64,000 nucleotides of DNA. It comes from Lampris incognitus (Eukaryota; Chordata; Actinopteri; Lampriformes; Lampridae). The stretch's first letter is position 1; every line of letters starts with the position of its first letter. The notes under the pieces were generated by a model. It did no database searches. It saw nothing but the letters and a program-made list of their open reading frames with translations, and was not told the origin of the DNA. Positions 46,325 to 58,449 of this stretch are shown one piece after another. Location: positions 107,347,343 through 107,411,342 of the forward strand of contig NC_079213.1 of NCBI RefSeq assembly GCF_029633865.1. The letters run 5' to 3'. A program made the translations under genes and the position numbers.

Positions 46325-49300
46325 CTACAGCTCATCCTTTGGCGTGACGTCATTGTCCTCCTCCTCTGTCTGAGAGTCTTCCTCGCTCTCCTCATCTTCC
46401 CCCTCTCCTTCCTCTTCCCCCTCATCTTCCTCCCCATCATCTTCGTCATCATCATCCCCCTCGGTTTTCTTCTTGCTCTTCTCCTCCTCCTCCCTCAGTT
46501 TCCTCTCCACCTCCTCCTGTTCGTCCTTCATCTTCTTTTCTGGTCCCTGGTGAAGAGAGAGAGAGGGAGCGAGAGAGAAAAAAATATTAGGCCTATTTAA
46601 TTTACTTACTACCCCTTTAAGAGGCACTCCCCCGTCCTTTACACCAGTTATCAATTTGCCAAGACGACCAGTCACTTAATGTACACCTGGATGACATTAA
46701 AACACTCAGCACCACACATCCTACATCACAAGAACCCAGTCAGACTTAAATGTTCAAATTGTTCACCTCCAATGATGATCAATATTGGTCTGCAAATAGC
46801 ATAGTTGTACAGGTGGATTACAGTGGTTTTTCAGGTCAGAGTAGTGATGTCACATTTCTTTTGATTCCGTTCAACCCCTCAATCTGAAAATTAAATCTGC
46901 CTCATTAGCCACCTGACCTTTTGACCATCCACACATGGTGGCGAGTTCAAATAGCAACTCAAGCACTGCAGGCTGTGTATTTGTCAAAATAATGCTTGTT
47001 GGATGATCCATCAGCCACCAAGACAGCAGCGGTCAAGCACTGAGGTGTTGCCACTTAAAAACCAAGTGGTTGAGGGCTTAAGAGGAAGGCTGCGTTCAGA
47101 ACCAGCTTGTATCTACACTTGTCATACCAGGCACGGCACAAACAGGAACACGCCTCCTACCTTAGTAGCTCCCCAGGTTTCCTTCCCAAACTCCTCCGCC
47201 TCTTTGACATCATCAGTGATCAGGAAGTTGTCAAAGATGGTGCCTGATTTCACCTGGACAGAGCAAAAGACACTTAATGAGATTAAGAAGTACAGGAGGG
47301 CGGTATTAGCATCCTCAGACAAAATTAATCACTTATTACTATAGAATTCTTAAATATATAATGCACTTATTACAACTCTGACAAGTTTATGTTTACCTGC
47401 CATAGGTCCAGACCCAACACTCCAATGTTATCAAACTTGTACATAGTGGCATCAGCAGAGTACTCTGGGTTGTCGATCTCAGGGTGGATCCAGGCTCCCT
47501 TGTAGTCAGGGTTGTCGATCTGTTTGGGTTTCCACTCACCCTGGGAGGTAAAACAAACTGAAGTTATTACTGTTCCTATTTTTTTTTTTACTATACACAA
47601 GTCGCTCAGTTAGCTGAGAGTGGGTTATCACAAACATTTTGACCCAGTGTTGTAGTACTTGTGTCCAGGACTCGAGCCCTGATTTTCAGGACTCGTGACG
47701 TGAGCACCGATGACTCGGACTTGAGCATTGACTGCATTCGGACTCGAACTTGTTAAATGATAAAGACTTATTTTGTTTTTGTTAAGTTTTTTTGTAATAG
47801 GCCCTAATAATTTGGCATAAGATATTGACAGCTATATTAACTTTTAATTATAATAATTATTTGTATGTCAAGCTTTTTTACGGTGCCAGAGTGGAGCACT
47901 GGAGCCCATCTTGGAACTCGACTCAACCCTGATGACTCGGACTCGAACACTGGGGACTTGAGACTCAACTTGGACTCGAGGTTTAGTGACTCGACTACAA
48001 CACTGTTTTGACCACACAAATCTACAATCCGTGTCTAAATTTTTCTTTAAAATAATGGATTGGATCCGCACGATGACCAATACTTAAGAGCTGGGTAACT
48101 GGAATTAATGTCAGCAGTGAGCAAAAAGTAAATAATGTACAAATCCATACTGCAAGATGTTTGACGGAAAACTAAACAACAGAAAACCATTTCAATGTTG
48201 GCAAAAATCAATATCATGGATTTTATTTTGCAATCATATCCCAAATATGAGCATATGTGTGTCCTAACTCAGTGATGTGTTCAGGAGCACAACAGCAACA
48301 AAAAGGGGGTACAGTCACATTTATTATTAACAAGTCTTTCTATAATGGCGGGCTATACCTGGTATTCTGGGTTGGTGATCATGGGAGGTTCCCATTCTCC
48401 ATCCATATCCTCATCCCAGTCATCGGGCTTCTTAGCATCAGGGTCAGGGATGGTCTCTGGCTTGTCCCAATCCTAGTGGAGAACAGTATCTTTATTATTT
48501 GTTGAATAATTAAGGTGTATAGAATGTGATGAGTATAAATGGTAAAAAAAAAAAAAAGCAGTGTCTTTATGCATGCCCAGTGATGCAGGTAAGAAAAGCA
48601 AAGAAAGTTTAATTGGTTCATCTGGACGCGTTTATTTGTCCTAAATGACAAAGTGTAATCTATCTGGACACTGCTTGGCATCCTCATCATACATCTTATA
48701 ATTCCATTCTTTTATCCTCTTTCAATGTTATATTCTGTGAACTGTGTACACACAGCATCCATTGCACATCTGTCTCCCTGAGGTTTATTTTTTCTCCTTG
48801 TAAAGGCTTTTTTTTTTAGGGAGTTGTTCTTCATCCGATGCAAGGATGTTGTATTGCTGTTAAGCCCACTGAGGTAAATTCGTAATAATGGGCTATACAA
48901 ATAAAATTATATTGACTTTTAAGCCACTCGGTAATTACGTAACCCTCCTCATCTCTTACTTGGAAATGTAGCAATGGGATTGTGGAGCAATGGGCCTCGC
49001 TTGCATTGCCTTTTCCCCACTCATGCATAGAGTAAGATGGGGTAAACTGATATGAATGCTTTTTCTGCCCGGCTGTCTGCCAGCTCTGTGACGTTTCCGC
49101 TGAGAAAATATTTACTAGTAAAACAACGCTGGGCAAAGGACAAAATAAAGGGTCCCCTATTGAGTAATTAGGAAGAGTAACATGGACGAGTACGTCATGT
49201 CAAATCAAATATTTAAGATAAAGTTCTTTTGTAGTTTAAAGCTACAGAATTGCTTTAATGCTACAGTCATGATATGCATGCAAGTAAATGCCTCCGATAA

Positions 49301-52300
49301 CTTTCTATTGCTGGTATATTTAAGACAAGCTAATCCAAAAAACATCCAGATCATTAACGCTTTGGCAGTGGCTCATTTCACTATATGTATTGTCAAAGCA
49401 ATACAAGCAGTGGCTCATTTTAGTGGCGATAGTCAGGAAATAGTTTCCCATGAAAAATGGTCCTCTGCATGTTGTTTTACTTCCTCATCTTGGCAAACAC
49501 GAGGAAGAATGCAGATAGCAGAGAGTTGAAGTTAAAGAAAAGTTGCTGTGGCCAAACAGCAGACATGGCAGACCAAGCCCACAGAAGACAGTTACCAATC
49601 GATACCACAGAATTAATAGCAAAAACTTAAATTCATCCATCTTTTTTTTCGCGGCAGCGGGGAAGGTACCGACATAGCAGCACCATCTACTCCCGTTTTA
49701 TTTTGAAAGAACCTTCTCAATTTGGATTAACCAAACACCACCTTACCCGACCGAGCACCTGTTATTACCATAGGCGTCGGTAAGTGAACCGGAAAAAAAA
49801 AAACAACCATCTACAGGAATGGCGCTTTAAGGATCAAGAAGTGTGTGATAACCTTGTTAAGTCTACATTTAGGCACAATGGCCATTGTTTAAATAGAATA
49901 GTGCGTTAAGACCGACACCCATAAATGCATAAATCTACAAGATCTGAAAACAGAAACAGCCTGATCCCACCCACCTTCCCAAACAGCATGGCGTGTACAC
50001 TCCTCTTAGAAAGTAAACGTTAATGAATACACTAGCGATTGAAAAGGAAGATACGTTATTTGCTGAAGGCGGGGGTGGGGGTGGGGGGGGAGATTTCTAC
50101 CCAAAACTGGAATTATGCCGACTTGAGAGGAAACAGGTCTTGCCCATCTATATAATGCCCCTTTTCCACCTCACTGTACCGGCTCAACTCGCTTTACCTT
50201 TTCCGGATTTCGTTTCCCACCGCAGATGGTACACCCTGCTTTGCCGGTTGCATGTGGGCGTGTTGACTAGTTGTTCCCCTCCTTCTCTACCAGCACCCCC
50301 ATGAGTGTTTTAGTTAACCGAGCCGACTCGAAACGGCTGCTCCACATGAACAACATCGGTGTAACAGATTCGCTGAATTTTTTTTTTCCCCCCCGATTTC
50401 AAACTCCCCAAAAATTGGGAAAAATACAGGCGTAGTTGGAAAATATGATGGTGTGATCGATTATGCCGGCCTCCCAAGGTGCAGACGAGAATATTTACAA
50501 AAGTGCAAGAAGACGGAACAGAAAAACAAAATACTCCATTGCAAAAAAAATATATATATAAAAAAAGGAGTTACTCAGTAACTCAAATATCTTTCAAAGA
50601 AGAAAAAAAAAACCCCAAAAAACTTTTATACAAAGAATTTACAACAGTACTACAACCACTGTATCAAAACAAAGTAGTCGTTACCGCCTCTGTAACCAAA
50701 CTTGACTCCACCGGGGCCGAAGGCAGCCCTTTTAAACCGGTAGCCCCTCCCACTAGGCTTAATTAACATTTTAAACAAGGACTATCCAAACAGTCTCCTT
50801 TTAAGTTTGCAGCAACAAAACAAAAAAAAAAGAGACGGGAGAGAGTGTTGTGACTATGCAACGCACTACAACAAATGGTAAACGAATAAAACATTTGCAT
50901 GAATGCATGTGTAAATGAAAATAGAGCGACCAAGTCTGCACGCTTGGTTGCTCCACTGAAACGGAGAAGGAAAGAGGGACGATAGTGAGGTTTATTAACC
51001 TCTTAATGAGAACGGAAGGGAGCCGGGAATGTGTGGCGTGTGTATGAGCGCCGCCCGCAGTCGGTGATGGAGCCGCTCCGTCGCAGGTAGATTATCAACT
51101 AATACAAAGAAACAAGTTTCACGAGTCGCTCTACTGGTATCCTCCCTGGTTGTAAACGCAGCTGTTCAATTTCCCTCACCTTTTAGTATTGACTCAGCTC
51201 GCTTTGGAACCTCGACGGAGGTTGTACCAAAAAAAAAACAAACAAAAAACGAGTAGAGTCGAGACCATGCAGTGGAAAAGGGGCATAAGGCAATATGGCC
51301 CTGATAAAGGGTTTTCTGTGTTTTTCCTCATCCGAGTCATGGGAGAGGTGGTGTTGTACATGACACATAATGCAACTGTAAAGCCATCTGGGAATAAATT
51401 GTGATTTAAGGGCTACACAAATAAATTTGACTCGACTATACCGATTACTTTCGCTGCACATTGGCTAGTGTTACGTGCCAGATAGGGGCCAAGTGCTTGT
51501 GGTGTGTGTGTGTTTTTGTTCCCTTCCTCTCCCCCTCCCCAGTTTTCTCTCCAGATGCTGAAAATAAAAATCAATTTTCATTTTTCACTAAAAAAAAAAA
51601 AAATGTTTTGTGTGTTCGTTCATTATGTAAAGTTTGCATCAGCGTTGCCACGCCTGGTAGGTAATGTGTTCTCTCGTGCTGTCAAAAGCTAGGTTTTCCA
51701 AGCACACGCTCACCTTGTGCTTATTAAAGCCCTTGCTTTGTCTGAGGCTATGTGGAAGACGCCGCAGGACTTTTAAAGTCTGCCATTAAGATTCTCTCTC
51801 TCTTTTTCTGAATGCTTATAAAGCAGGATTGGGGCTCCGTGGGAACTACCATCAACTCATCTTCCGAAACAGAGCCAAATACAAGCCACAAAATAACCAA
51901 AAGAGTTAAATATTAGCTAGATTGGGGGGAGAATCTTACATTGCATACCTTAAAAAGATACTTTCATGCGGTTTCTGAGCACATTTTTAACATGGGTGGT
52001 TTGAATTACAACCGAAAGGTAGATGTGGTTTTATTTCATAGCTATTGGCTTCTGAAATTCAGGGTGGGCTAAACCGCCTGCTGTAGAAAAACGAGAAATT
52101 CACTGGTGGCAGCCCCCTTCCTGCTCTGTCGTCACTTTACAAAAAAAAAAAAAAAGGCGCGCAACGAGACCACCGACAGCAGCTTTGAGGTTGAGGATGT
52201 GGAAAATGATTCCTCTTTCTCAGTGGAAGTTGACTACTTGCCTCACAAATATGTTGCTCAGCCACTACAGCCATATTCCTTTGAGCCAAAAGGGTGCATC

Positions 52301-53732
52301 TCCGCTTTTATAGTGTCCCACTACGGACACGCACTCTATGCTAATGGTAAGTCGTGACACGGCAAGTTACCACATTTTCGCCAACTGGAAATCAGTTACT
52401 TGGCCGCCGATATCTCTCGTCTGGCCATAAATGTGATTTTAGGGCTACCATTTGTCTCATCGATCACATCCACACGCCTTACATCGATTAACAACGGGAA
52501 AAGTTGGATTTTGATGCAAGTATCTCTTTAAGGCAAATTCTTTCAGTGCCAGCTATTTCTGAAATAATGGACAGCTCATTTAGTTAATATTATGGAAGGT
52601 ATCATTACTCATGTACAGCCTAGTTGAGAAGGTGCTGGAGGGGGAAAATGCAAAGAAAACTCATGTGGTTCAATTACGTGTTGCATTACTACAACAGCCC
52701 TGGAAAGTGGCTCTACATATGTCCCTTCACAAGTGTTTTTTTATCTGGCTGTACTACCTCTGGCTTGGTGTCGCTGGGGTCGTCAATCTTAGCCCTGTCA
52801 TCCCAGTCACTGGGTTTCTTGGCCTCAGGATCTTTGATCTTCTTAGGAGGGAGCATATCCCAGTCGTCCTCTAGGCTGCCTGACCCCACCTTCTCATTGT
52901 CAATCTTGACCTCGTACGTCTGGTCTGGATTCAGAATCAGCGTGTACAGGTGGGTCAGCTCATCATCCTGAAGGAGGATGCAATGGGATGGAGACAAAAG
53001 CAAGTGTGTATGAAAGTTACAAAAAGCAGATAGGAGAGTTGTGCATCTGACTTTTAACGATTAAACAATTCAATTCAAGAGAGAATCAAGATGTTAGACA
53101 TGCTCGTAGAAAAAATAAATACCTTGCAATTGATGTCTTTTTTGATGAGGTGGTTCTGTCCCTTGTAGTTGAAAATCACATGAACCTTCTTTGTGCTGTA
53201 TCCACAAATATCAGGGCCTGGGGACACAGGTCACACGTTTTGAGTGTGCTTAGAAACTTTACACTTACAACAGAATCACCGAAGAGGAACAGCTGTGTGG
53301 TCCACTGAACTACTAAGTGGGAAAATGCTGTCACCACTTAGTCAACAAGTAGCCTTCAAAGTCTTCTCTCCAAACAGATGTAAAAACATTAGGTTCAGTC
53401 CTCAACTGGCCTAATAACACAGACAAAACGAGACTTACCAAACATGATGTAATACTGTGACTCTCCATGCATTTCGCTCTGGTCAAGGCTGGAGGGGAAG
53501 ATCTTGACATAGCCACCTCCACAGTCAATCTTCTGCTCATGCTTTACTGTGAACTGGATGACCAGGGGCTTGCCTTCATTGCTGAATGCTTCAAAGCGAG
53601 AGGATAGGGCGTAGAAACGGGCGTCCTGTGTGGTTTGGAGACCTAAGAAAAATCATGACAAACGGGATTGAACGACAGGTTTTAGCAACTCCGTTTATCT
53701 GTCCGCCTTACAGGGTTTCCTGGTAAACTCTG

Positions 53733-53775
<43 letters not shown>

Positions 53776-54864
53776 TATCCATCCTATATCATTTTGAGTG
53801 GGTTTTGCCTTTTTCTGTGACCAGGTGTCCCTTATTATTTTTGTTCATTGTCATTTCTCTCAATTTGATCATGATTTTTTTTTCCTAAGGAGGCCAGAAG
53901 CGAAACCAAATAGCTTTCTGCATTTGGCCAAGCAGACTAGACTTTTGTCTTCACTTTTTTACCCATGCATGCAAACACACACACAAATAGTCTCCCGCCT
54001 CCTTCTTGTCACATTGGTAAACAATCCACAACGATTTGACTGATGCAAATCAACCCAATTGAGCCATTTTGTATCAAATGTTACCCTTATCAGCCTCGGC
54101 ATCCCCATAGAACTTCCCAGCAGTCAGTTTCCACTGGCCATAGTCTGACTTGTGCTTGGATTCAGCCCACCGACTCTTCCATGCGTCTGAAACAGAAGAG
54201 TTCACGCATGAGCAGTGCAGTACATCACATTTGTCTTATTCCAACCATTAGGCTGTCTCTTAACTAAGCCAGCTCATACACCACGACAACGAGTCGGTTT
54301 ATTTAACATGCGCTAAAACAGCTACACACTGACAAGTCACCAGGCAGTTTAACAAAGGCGTATATTATGATACAGCATATTCCACACAGACTGCATTTCG
54401 GCGGAAAGGCCCTTTGAAAGTAGACTTCGGTGCAATACGTGCGCCAAAAGTGAAAGTACTTCTGCAACCACGACTCGTACACTGATCAAGATTTATTAAT
54501 ACTTATTGAAAAGCCCAACAGGCCACACAGCTGAATTCCTATTGGAAATGAACCCAGCCCGACTTAAATACCACCGTTATTGGCTCATCGTGCGTTTCCT
54601 ACCGCTACGAAATGGAAATCTTGCAACATTGTAACGATTCGTTTCCTTCGAACGTCCCCAAAAGGAACTCGAGAACCGGCGAGACGCGGGCCACGCACGA
54701 AGGGGAATAAACACTTTCGCCAAACCACCGTGGGGGGGAAAAGGGCGCACAGAAATTCGCGATACTGCACCTCCGTCCAGAAACTGCTCCTTGAAGTAGA
54801 CAGCGGCGTCCGTGGTGACGGCTACCGACGCCAAAACCGCGAGGATTGCCACTTCCAGCCTCAT
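46325..54864 (-). CDS. calr: Calreticulin (calr/calr3-type), ER calcium-binding lectin chaperone
   Basis: ER-lumen chaperone that binds monoglucosylated glycoproteins and stores calcium. Nine minus-strand exons: 54864-54771, 54186-54085, 53642-53439, 53217-53123, 52967-52758, 48472-48359, 47540-47397, 47253-47161 and 46546-46325. Phases agree; 425 aa (human CALR 417). Signal peptide at about 1-20 ([20 protein letters not shown]). The N-domain contains [17 protein letters not shown] and [19 protein letters not shown], with the conserved cysteines. The P-domain has three type-1 repeats ([42 protein letters not shown]) and three type-2 repeats ([43 protein letters not shown]). The C-domain is strongly acidic and ends KDEL. 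Divergent pairing with c19orf44 and linkage to eps15l1 match human CALR3, whereas adjacency to rad23a matches human CALR. The protein keeps all canonical features, so only the name is open. Confidence 0.96.
47645..48005. mobile_element. hAT-type MITE with perfect 8-bp target duplication
   Basis: A 361-bp element bounded by cagtgttgtagtacttg and ctcgactacaacactg, with gactcgaac-type motifs inside. ttttgacc occurs directly on both sides (47637-47644 and 48006-48013). It lies in a calreticulin intron. Confidence 0.88.
48640..48915 (+). mobile_element. L2-like LINE 3' tail
   Basis: ttgctgttaagcccactgag and gggctatacaaataaaatt match the tail of the LINE at 20690-21775. Only about 270 bp remain. 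Confidence 0.7.
48916..50156. other. Calreticulin intron 5, unassigned part
   Basis: No exon or mobile-element boundary is visible. An open frame on the plus strand at 49182-49529 shows no recognisable domain. Confidence 0.35.
50157..51284. mobile_element. Non-autonomous DNA transposon with terminal inverted repeats
   Basis: The left end atgccccttttccacctcac and the right end cagtggaaaaggggcat are inverted repeats. Subterminal motifs ccggctcaactcgc and gagtagagtcgag also mirror. The 1.1-kb interior is AT-rich without a transposase. It is a common style of fish hAT-derived element. Confidence 0.65.
51365..51437 (+). mobile_element. LINE/SINE 3' tail fragment
   Basis: aaattgtgatttaagggcta followed by cacaaataaatttgactcga is an L2-type 3' tail. 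Nothing upstream was assigned. Confidence 0.45.
52106..52349 (+). other. Orphan exon-like open reading frame in calreticulin intron 5
   Basis: An 80-codon open frame antisense to calreticulin. After a Lys run it encodes [29 protein letters not shown] and [14 protein letters not shown], then meets a strong donor (aatg|gtaagt) at 52350. The acidic stretch followed by QPYxFEP resembles the start of the P2X7-type zinc-finger proteins common in fish mobile-element gene sets. No partner exon was found. It could be a transposon-derived exon remnant. Confidence 0.3.
53733..53772. repeat. (CA)n microsatellite
   Basis: About 20 CA units in calreticulin intron 2. Confidence 0.95.
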
Positions 54865-55016
54865 CCTTCCGACCTCTCTCCGGCACTTGCGGGTTCCGAG
54901 TGAGCGGAAACGAGCTGAAATAAAGGTTTTATGTTCTCAGGACAACGCAGGGTCGGGAGATTCCGCACGCCTCGGTCCCCGCACAGATGGCCGCTGCTCA
55001 TTGGACGAAAGCCTGA

Positions 55017-55035
55017 CCAATGAAATGAAACCACG
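55017..55035 (+). promoter_or_regulatory. calr: ER stress response element (ERSE) upstream of calreticulin
   Basis: ccaat-gaaatgaaa-ccacg is an exact CCAAT-N9-CCACG element, the site bound by NF-Y and ATF6 in ER chaperone promoters and active in either orientation. It lies 153-171 bp upstream of the calreticulin start codon. In the opposite orientation, a second CCAAT-N9-CCATC at about 55004-54986 matches the first half exactly and three of five bases of the second half. Confidence 0.75.
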
Positions 55036-55540
55036 AGTTACCTTCCGGAAGTGCTCGGGTTACGTTGGTACATCGTCGCTAGAGTTCCCGGAGTGCGGCG
55101 GGGAGGGGGGGGGGGATAATACCGCCATCGAAGCGCGGCGACCCTCATTCAGCCGCTAGAGGCGCTATTGAGCACGGGCAATGCCGGTAATTGTGAAACG
55201 ATATTATTATTATTATTATTATTTTAAATAGTTAGCTGTAGTGCTAGCTCTACCACACTTGAAATCGTGTTCAGACGAGGCAGTCACAGATCTGGCTGGA
55301 AAATTAGTACCGGTTAATAGGTTGTAACGATTACTGAACTGAAATCCGTGCGGGAGTTGTAATTCATTGTAATTTTAGCCCGACACTCCCAGCAATTCTG
55401 CGCGACTCTACTCTGTCCAACTCACCGCCGCCTATCGGCGAAAGCTTACAGTGCAGGCTGAGTGAGAATTTATGGGAGACAACTGGTTTCGCTCCCAGGG
55501 GAGCTGAGGTCACATCTATCAAGCGCGTGTCGGAGCTGTG

Positions 55541-56368
55541 GTATGAGGGGACTTATCTAATAAGGTATGGGGGCATATCTAATAATGTATGGGGGGCATA
55601 TATCTAATAATGTATGGGGGGCATATATCTAATAATGTATGGGGGCATATATCTAATAATGTATGGGGGCATATCTAATAATGTATGGGGGCATATATCT
55701 AAAAATGTATTGGGGGCATATCTAATAATGTATGGGGGCATATATCTAATAATGTATGGTGGCATATATCTAATAATGTATGGGGGCATATATCTAATAA
55801 TGTATGGGGGCATATCTAATAATGTATGGGGGCGTATATCTAATAATGTATGGGGGCATATCTAATAATGTATGGGGGCATATCTAATAATGTATGGGGG
55901 CATATATCTAATAATGTATGGTGGCATATATCTAATAATGTATGGGGCATATATATAATAATGTATGGGGGCGTATATCTAATAATGTATGGGGGGCATA
56001 TATCTAATAATGTATGGGGGCATATCTAATAATGTATGGGGGCATATATCTAATAATGTATGGGGCATATATCTAATAATGTATGGGGGCATATATCTAA
56101 TAATGTATGGGGGCATATCTAATAATGTATGGGGGCATATATCTAAAAATGTATTGGGGGCATATATCTAATAATGTATGGGGGCATATCTAATAATGTA
56201 TGGGGGGCATATATCTAATAATGTATGGGGGCATATATCTAATAATGTATGGGGGCATATCTAATAATATATGGGGCATATATCTAATAATGTATGGGGC
56301 ATATCTAACAATGTATGGGGGCATATATCTAATAATGTATGGGGGCATATCTAATAATGTATGGGGGG
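55541..56368. repeat. Satellite of 22-24 bp units
   Basis: About 35 tandem copies of gggggcatatatctaataatgtat (24 bp) and a shorter form lacking one AT pair in the catatatc run (22 bp), with G-run lengths of 4-6. It ends at a longer G-run (56363-56383). It lies between the calreticulin promoter and the tRNA-His gene. Confidence 0.95.
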
Positions 56369-56383
56369 CGAGGGGGGGGGGCA

Positions 56384-57000
56384 AAAACGAGAGGCAGGCG
56401 ATGTCATGAGGGAAATAAACGAGAACCGCCGCACAATAAGGGAAGTCCTCTCCTTGTCCGTACATGGTTAATATAGCCCAAATGTAGCACGCTTGCCATT
56501 GGCCACCCTGTTCACTGCGGTGTTTCTTCTTCATCCATCCAGTGTTAACAGACGGCTGCGCGCCGAGACGTTACTCTCTTCCTTAACATGCTCGGCGCGT
56601 GACCAGCAAGCGACTTGTAGCGAACCGGCGCGTGACGTCACTGTTTAAACGTTCCTTTAACCCCTTCCGGGGTGCGCCGAACCCCGCACCATGAATAGGA
56701 CATACCAAATGTGGAGAAGGCTGGCCGTTTACGCCGTCCATTACACACGTACGTGTTAATGCCGATGCGCAAATCTCAGGGACGCTGCAAATACTCACCA
56801 GCGACAATCCCCCGCCATGCACAAAATGCATCACCGATGTGCACCCAAATGATTTAGAAACGACTTTTAAACTTTGCTTTTTGACAGAAAAAAAACACAC
56901 AACTGTGGAAGGAGATTCTGATTTAAAGGTGCCAAAATGTCGCCAAAACCACACACATATCCGAAATATACCTGAAATAATACGTCGGGCATGTTTGCAA
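56384..57000. other. Intergenic, unassigned, with one open frame
   Basis: A 123-codon open frame on the minus strand (56954-56583) encodes MHFVHGGGLSLVSICSVPEI, but I recognise no family. It could belong to an interspersed repeat. Nothing else is visible. Confidence 0.3.
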
Positions 57001-57175
57001 GCAACCTGCTAACGTTTTTATTTATTTATGCTTTTTTTTTAAATTTTTACTCTTACTTATTTGGTCTTACTCTTATTTTTGCCTTGTCTGGTTTTGTTTC
57101 TTTGTAAAGCACGTTGTAACACTGTTTTAGAAAAGTGCTATATAAATAAAGTTATTATTATTGTTATTATTATCT
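57000..57175 (+). mobile_element. LINE/SINE 3' tail
   Basis: gtgctatataaataaagtta followed by ATT trinucleotides is the typical 3' end of a fish LINE- or SINE-derived repeat. The 5' part was not recognised. Confidence 0.5.
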
Positions 57176-57920
57176 ATTCCAACTTTGAATTTGAACTGTG
57201 CATGCAGTGTAGTGGGAACTGAGTCTGAAGTGAACAGTAGCTGGATTAAGTGAAGGGGTAGGGGGGGGGAAATAAGGGCATACTTCCTCCTGCTCCTTTT
57301 CGAAGGTGCAACAAATGAGCTGATGCAAACGGAGATCTGTTCGCTGTTTGGTGTGTGGGTTTGTTGATCGTTTCAGATTATTGGCAATAGTTTATCTGTA
57401 TGTTATTATCCTACTTATTTACATGCTCGACATAAATCATCATCCATTCATTCATGTCTGACATATTATCTGCACCGCTGCAGTTTGTCACCTCCTATTT
57501 CGCCTTGTGTCTATATCTGAAGGGTGTTGTGTTGTTGTTGTTCTATGTTAAGTACACTGAGAGAGCCACGACACCGGAGTCAAATACCATGTGTGTGTAC
57601 AAACCTACATGGCCAATAAACATGATTCTGCAAAACAAGCATCTTTAAAGTTTTGTTTTTTCTGGTTAAGGCAATTTTTTAACTCACCCCCCCATTCATT
57701 TCTGAGCTTTAACGTCTTCATGCTTTTCTAGAGCTGATGACGGAAGCGGAAGGTGAATTTGCCGTCTCGTTTCTTCCTGGTCTCTCGCAGCATCGCCTAA
57801 GAGGGCTGGCAGCAGCTGATTGGTGGCAAAACTCCTCAAAGACTCCGCATCGGAAGAGTCCCTGTCCACCGACTGATAAGCTGCCTCTTAGAGCTAAAGT
57901 GGATGATTCGAAAAGTAAAT
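57176..57920. other. Intergenic, no recognisable feature
   Basis: No gene, RNA or repeat boundary is visible before the 50-bp minisatellite. Confidence 0.4.
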
Positions 57921-58250
57921 TACATTATGGACATTTAATAAGAGTCTTATTAGGAGCCCTAATAAGAGTCTACATTATGGACATTTAATAAGAGTCTTTT
58001 TAGAAGCCCTAATAAGGGTCTACATTATGGACATTTAATAAGAGTCTTATTAGGAGCCCTAATAAGAGTCTACATTATGGACATTTAATAAGAGTCTTAT
58101 TAGGAGCCCTAATAAGGGTCTACATTATGGACATTTAATAAGAGTCTTATTAGGAGCCCTAATAAGAGTCTACATTATGGACATTTAATAAGAGTCTTTT
58201 TAGGAGCCCCAATAAGAGTCTACATTATGGACATTTAATAAGAGTCTTAA
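57921..58250. repeat. 50-bp minisatellite with internal hairpin
   Basis: Six full copies and a partial seventh (starts at 57921, 57971, 58021, 58071, 58121, 58171 and 58221) of a unit starting tacattatggacatttaata. Each full unit contains cttattagg-agc-cctaataag, a 9-bp inverted repeat with a 3-base loop (with single-base variants in some copies). Copies differ by only one or two bases. Confidence 0.97.
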
Positions 58251-58377
58251 AAGTTTATACCTATGGATCACACAGCTTGTACTGTTTTATAAAAATGCTG
58301 GGCGGTCACAGTCGCCGTCCCCGAGGGAGTAATAGCGACCATATGTCACGAGCGCAAGAGCGTGTGCTGTGTAGCAC

Positions 58378-58449
58378 GCCGTGATCGTATAGTGGTTAGT
58401 ACTCTGCGTTGTGGCCGCAGCAACCCCGGTTCGAATCCGGGTCACGGCA
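58378..58449 (+). tRNA. tRNA-His (anticodon GTG)
   Basis: 72 nt forming a complete cloverleaf. The acceptor stem is gccgtga/tcacggc with discriminator A, the A box is tagtggttagta, the anticodon loop is ttgtggc, and the T arm is cccgg-ttcgaat-ccggg with the B box ggttcgaatcc. It differs from the mammalian tRNA-His gene mainly by a compensated T-stem pair. A T-run that could stop Pol III lies at 58512-58517. The gene looks functional. Confidence 0.95.

Noticed and set aside
55604-56534. Open frames of repeating YGGIYLIM-type peptides
   Set aside because: Produced by the 22-24 bp satellite; no start context or conservation.
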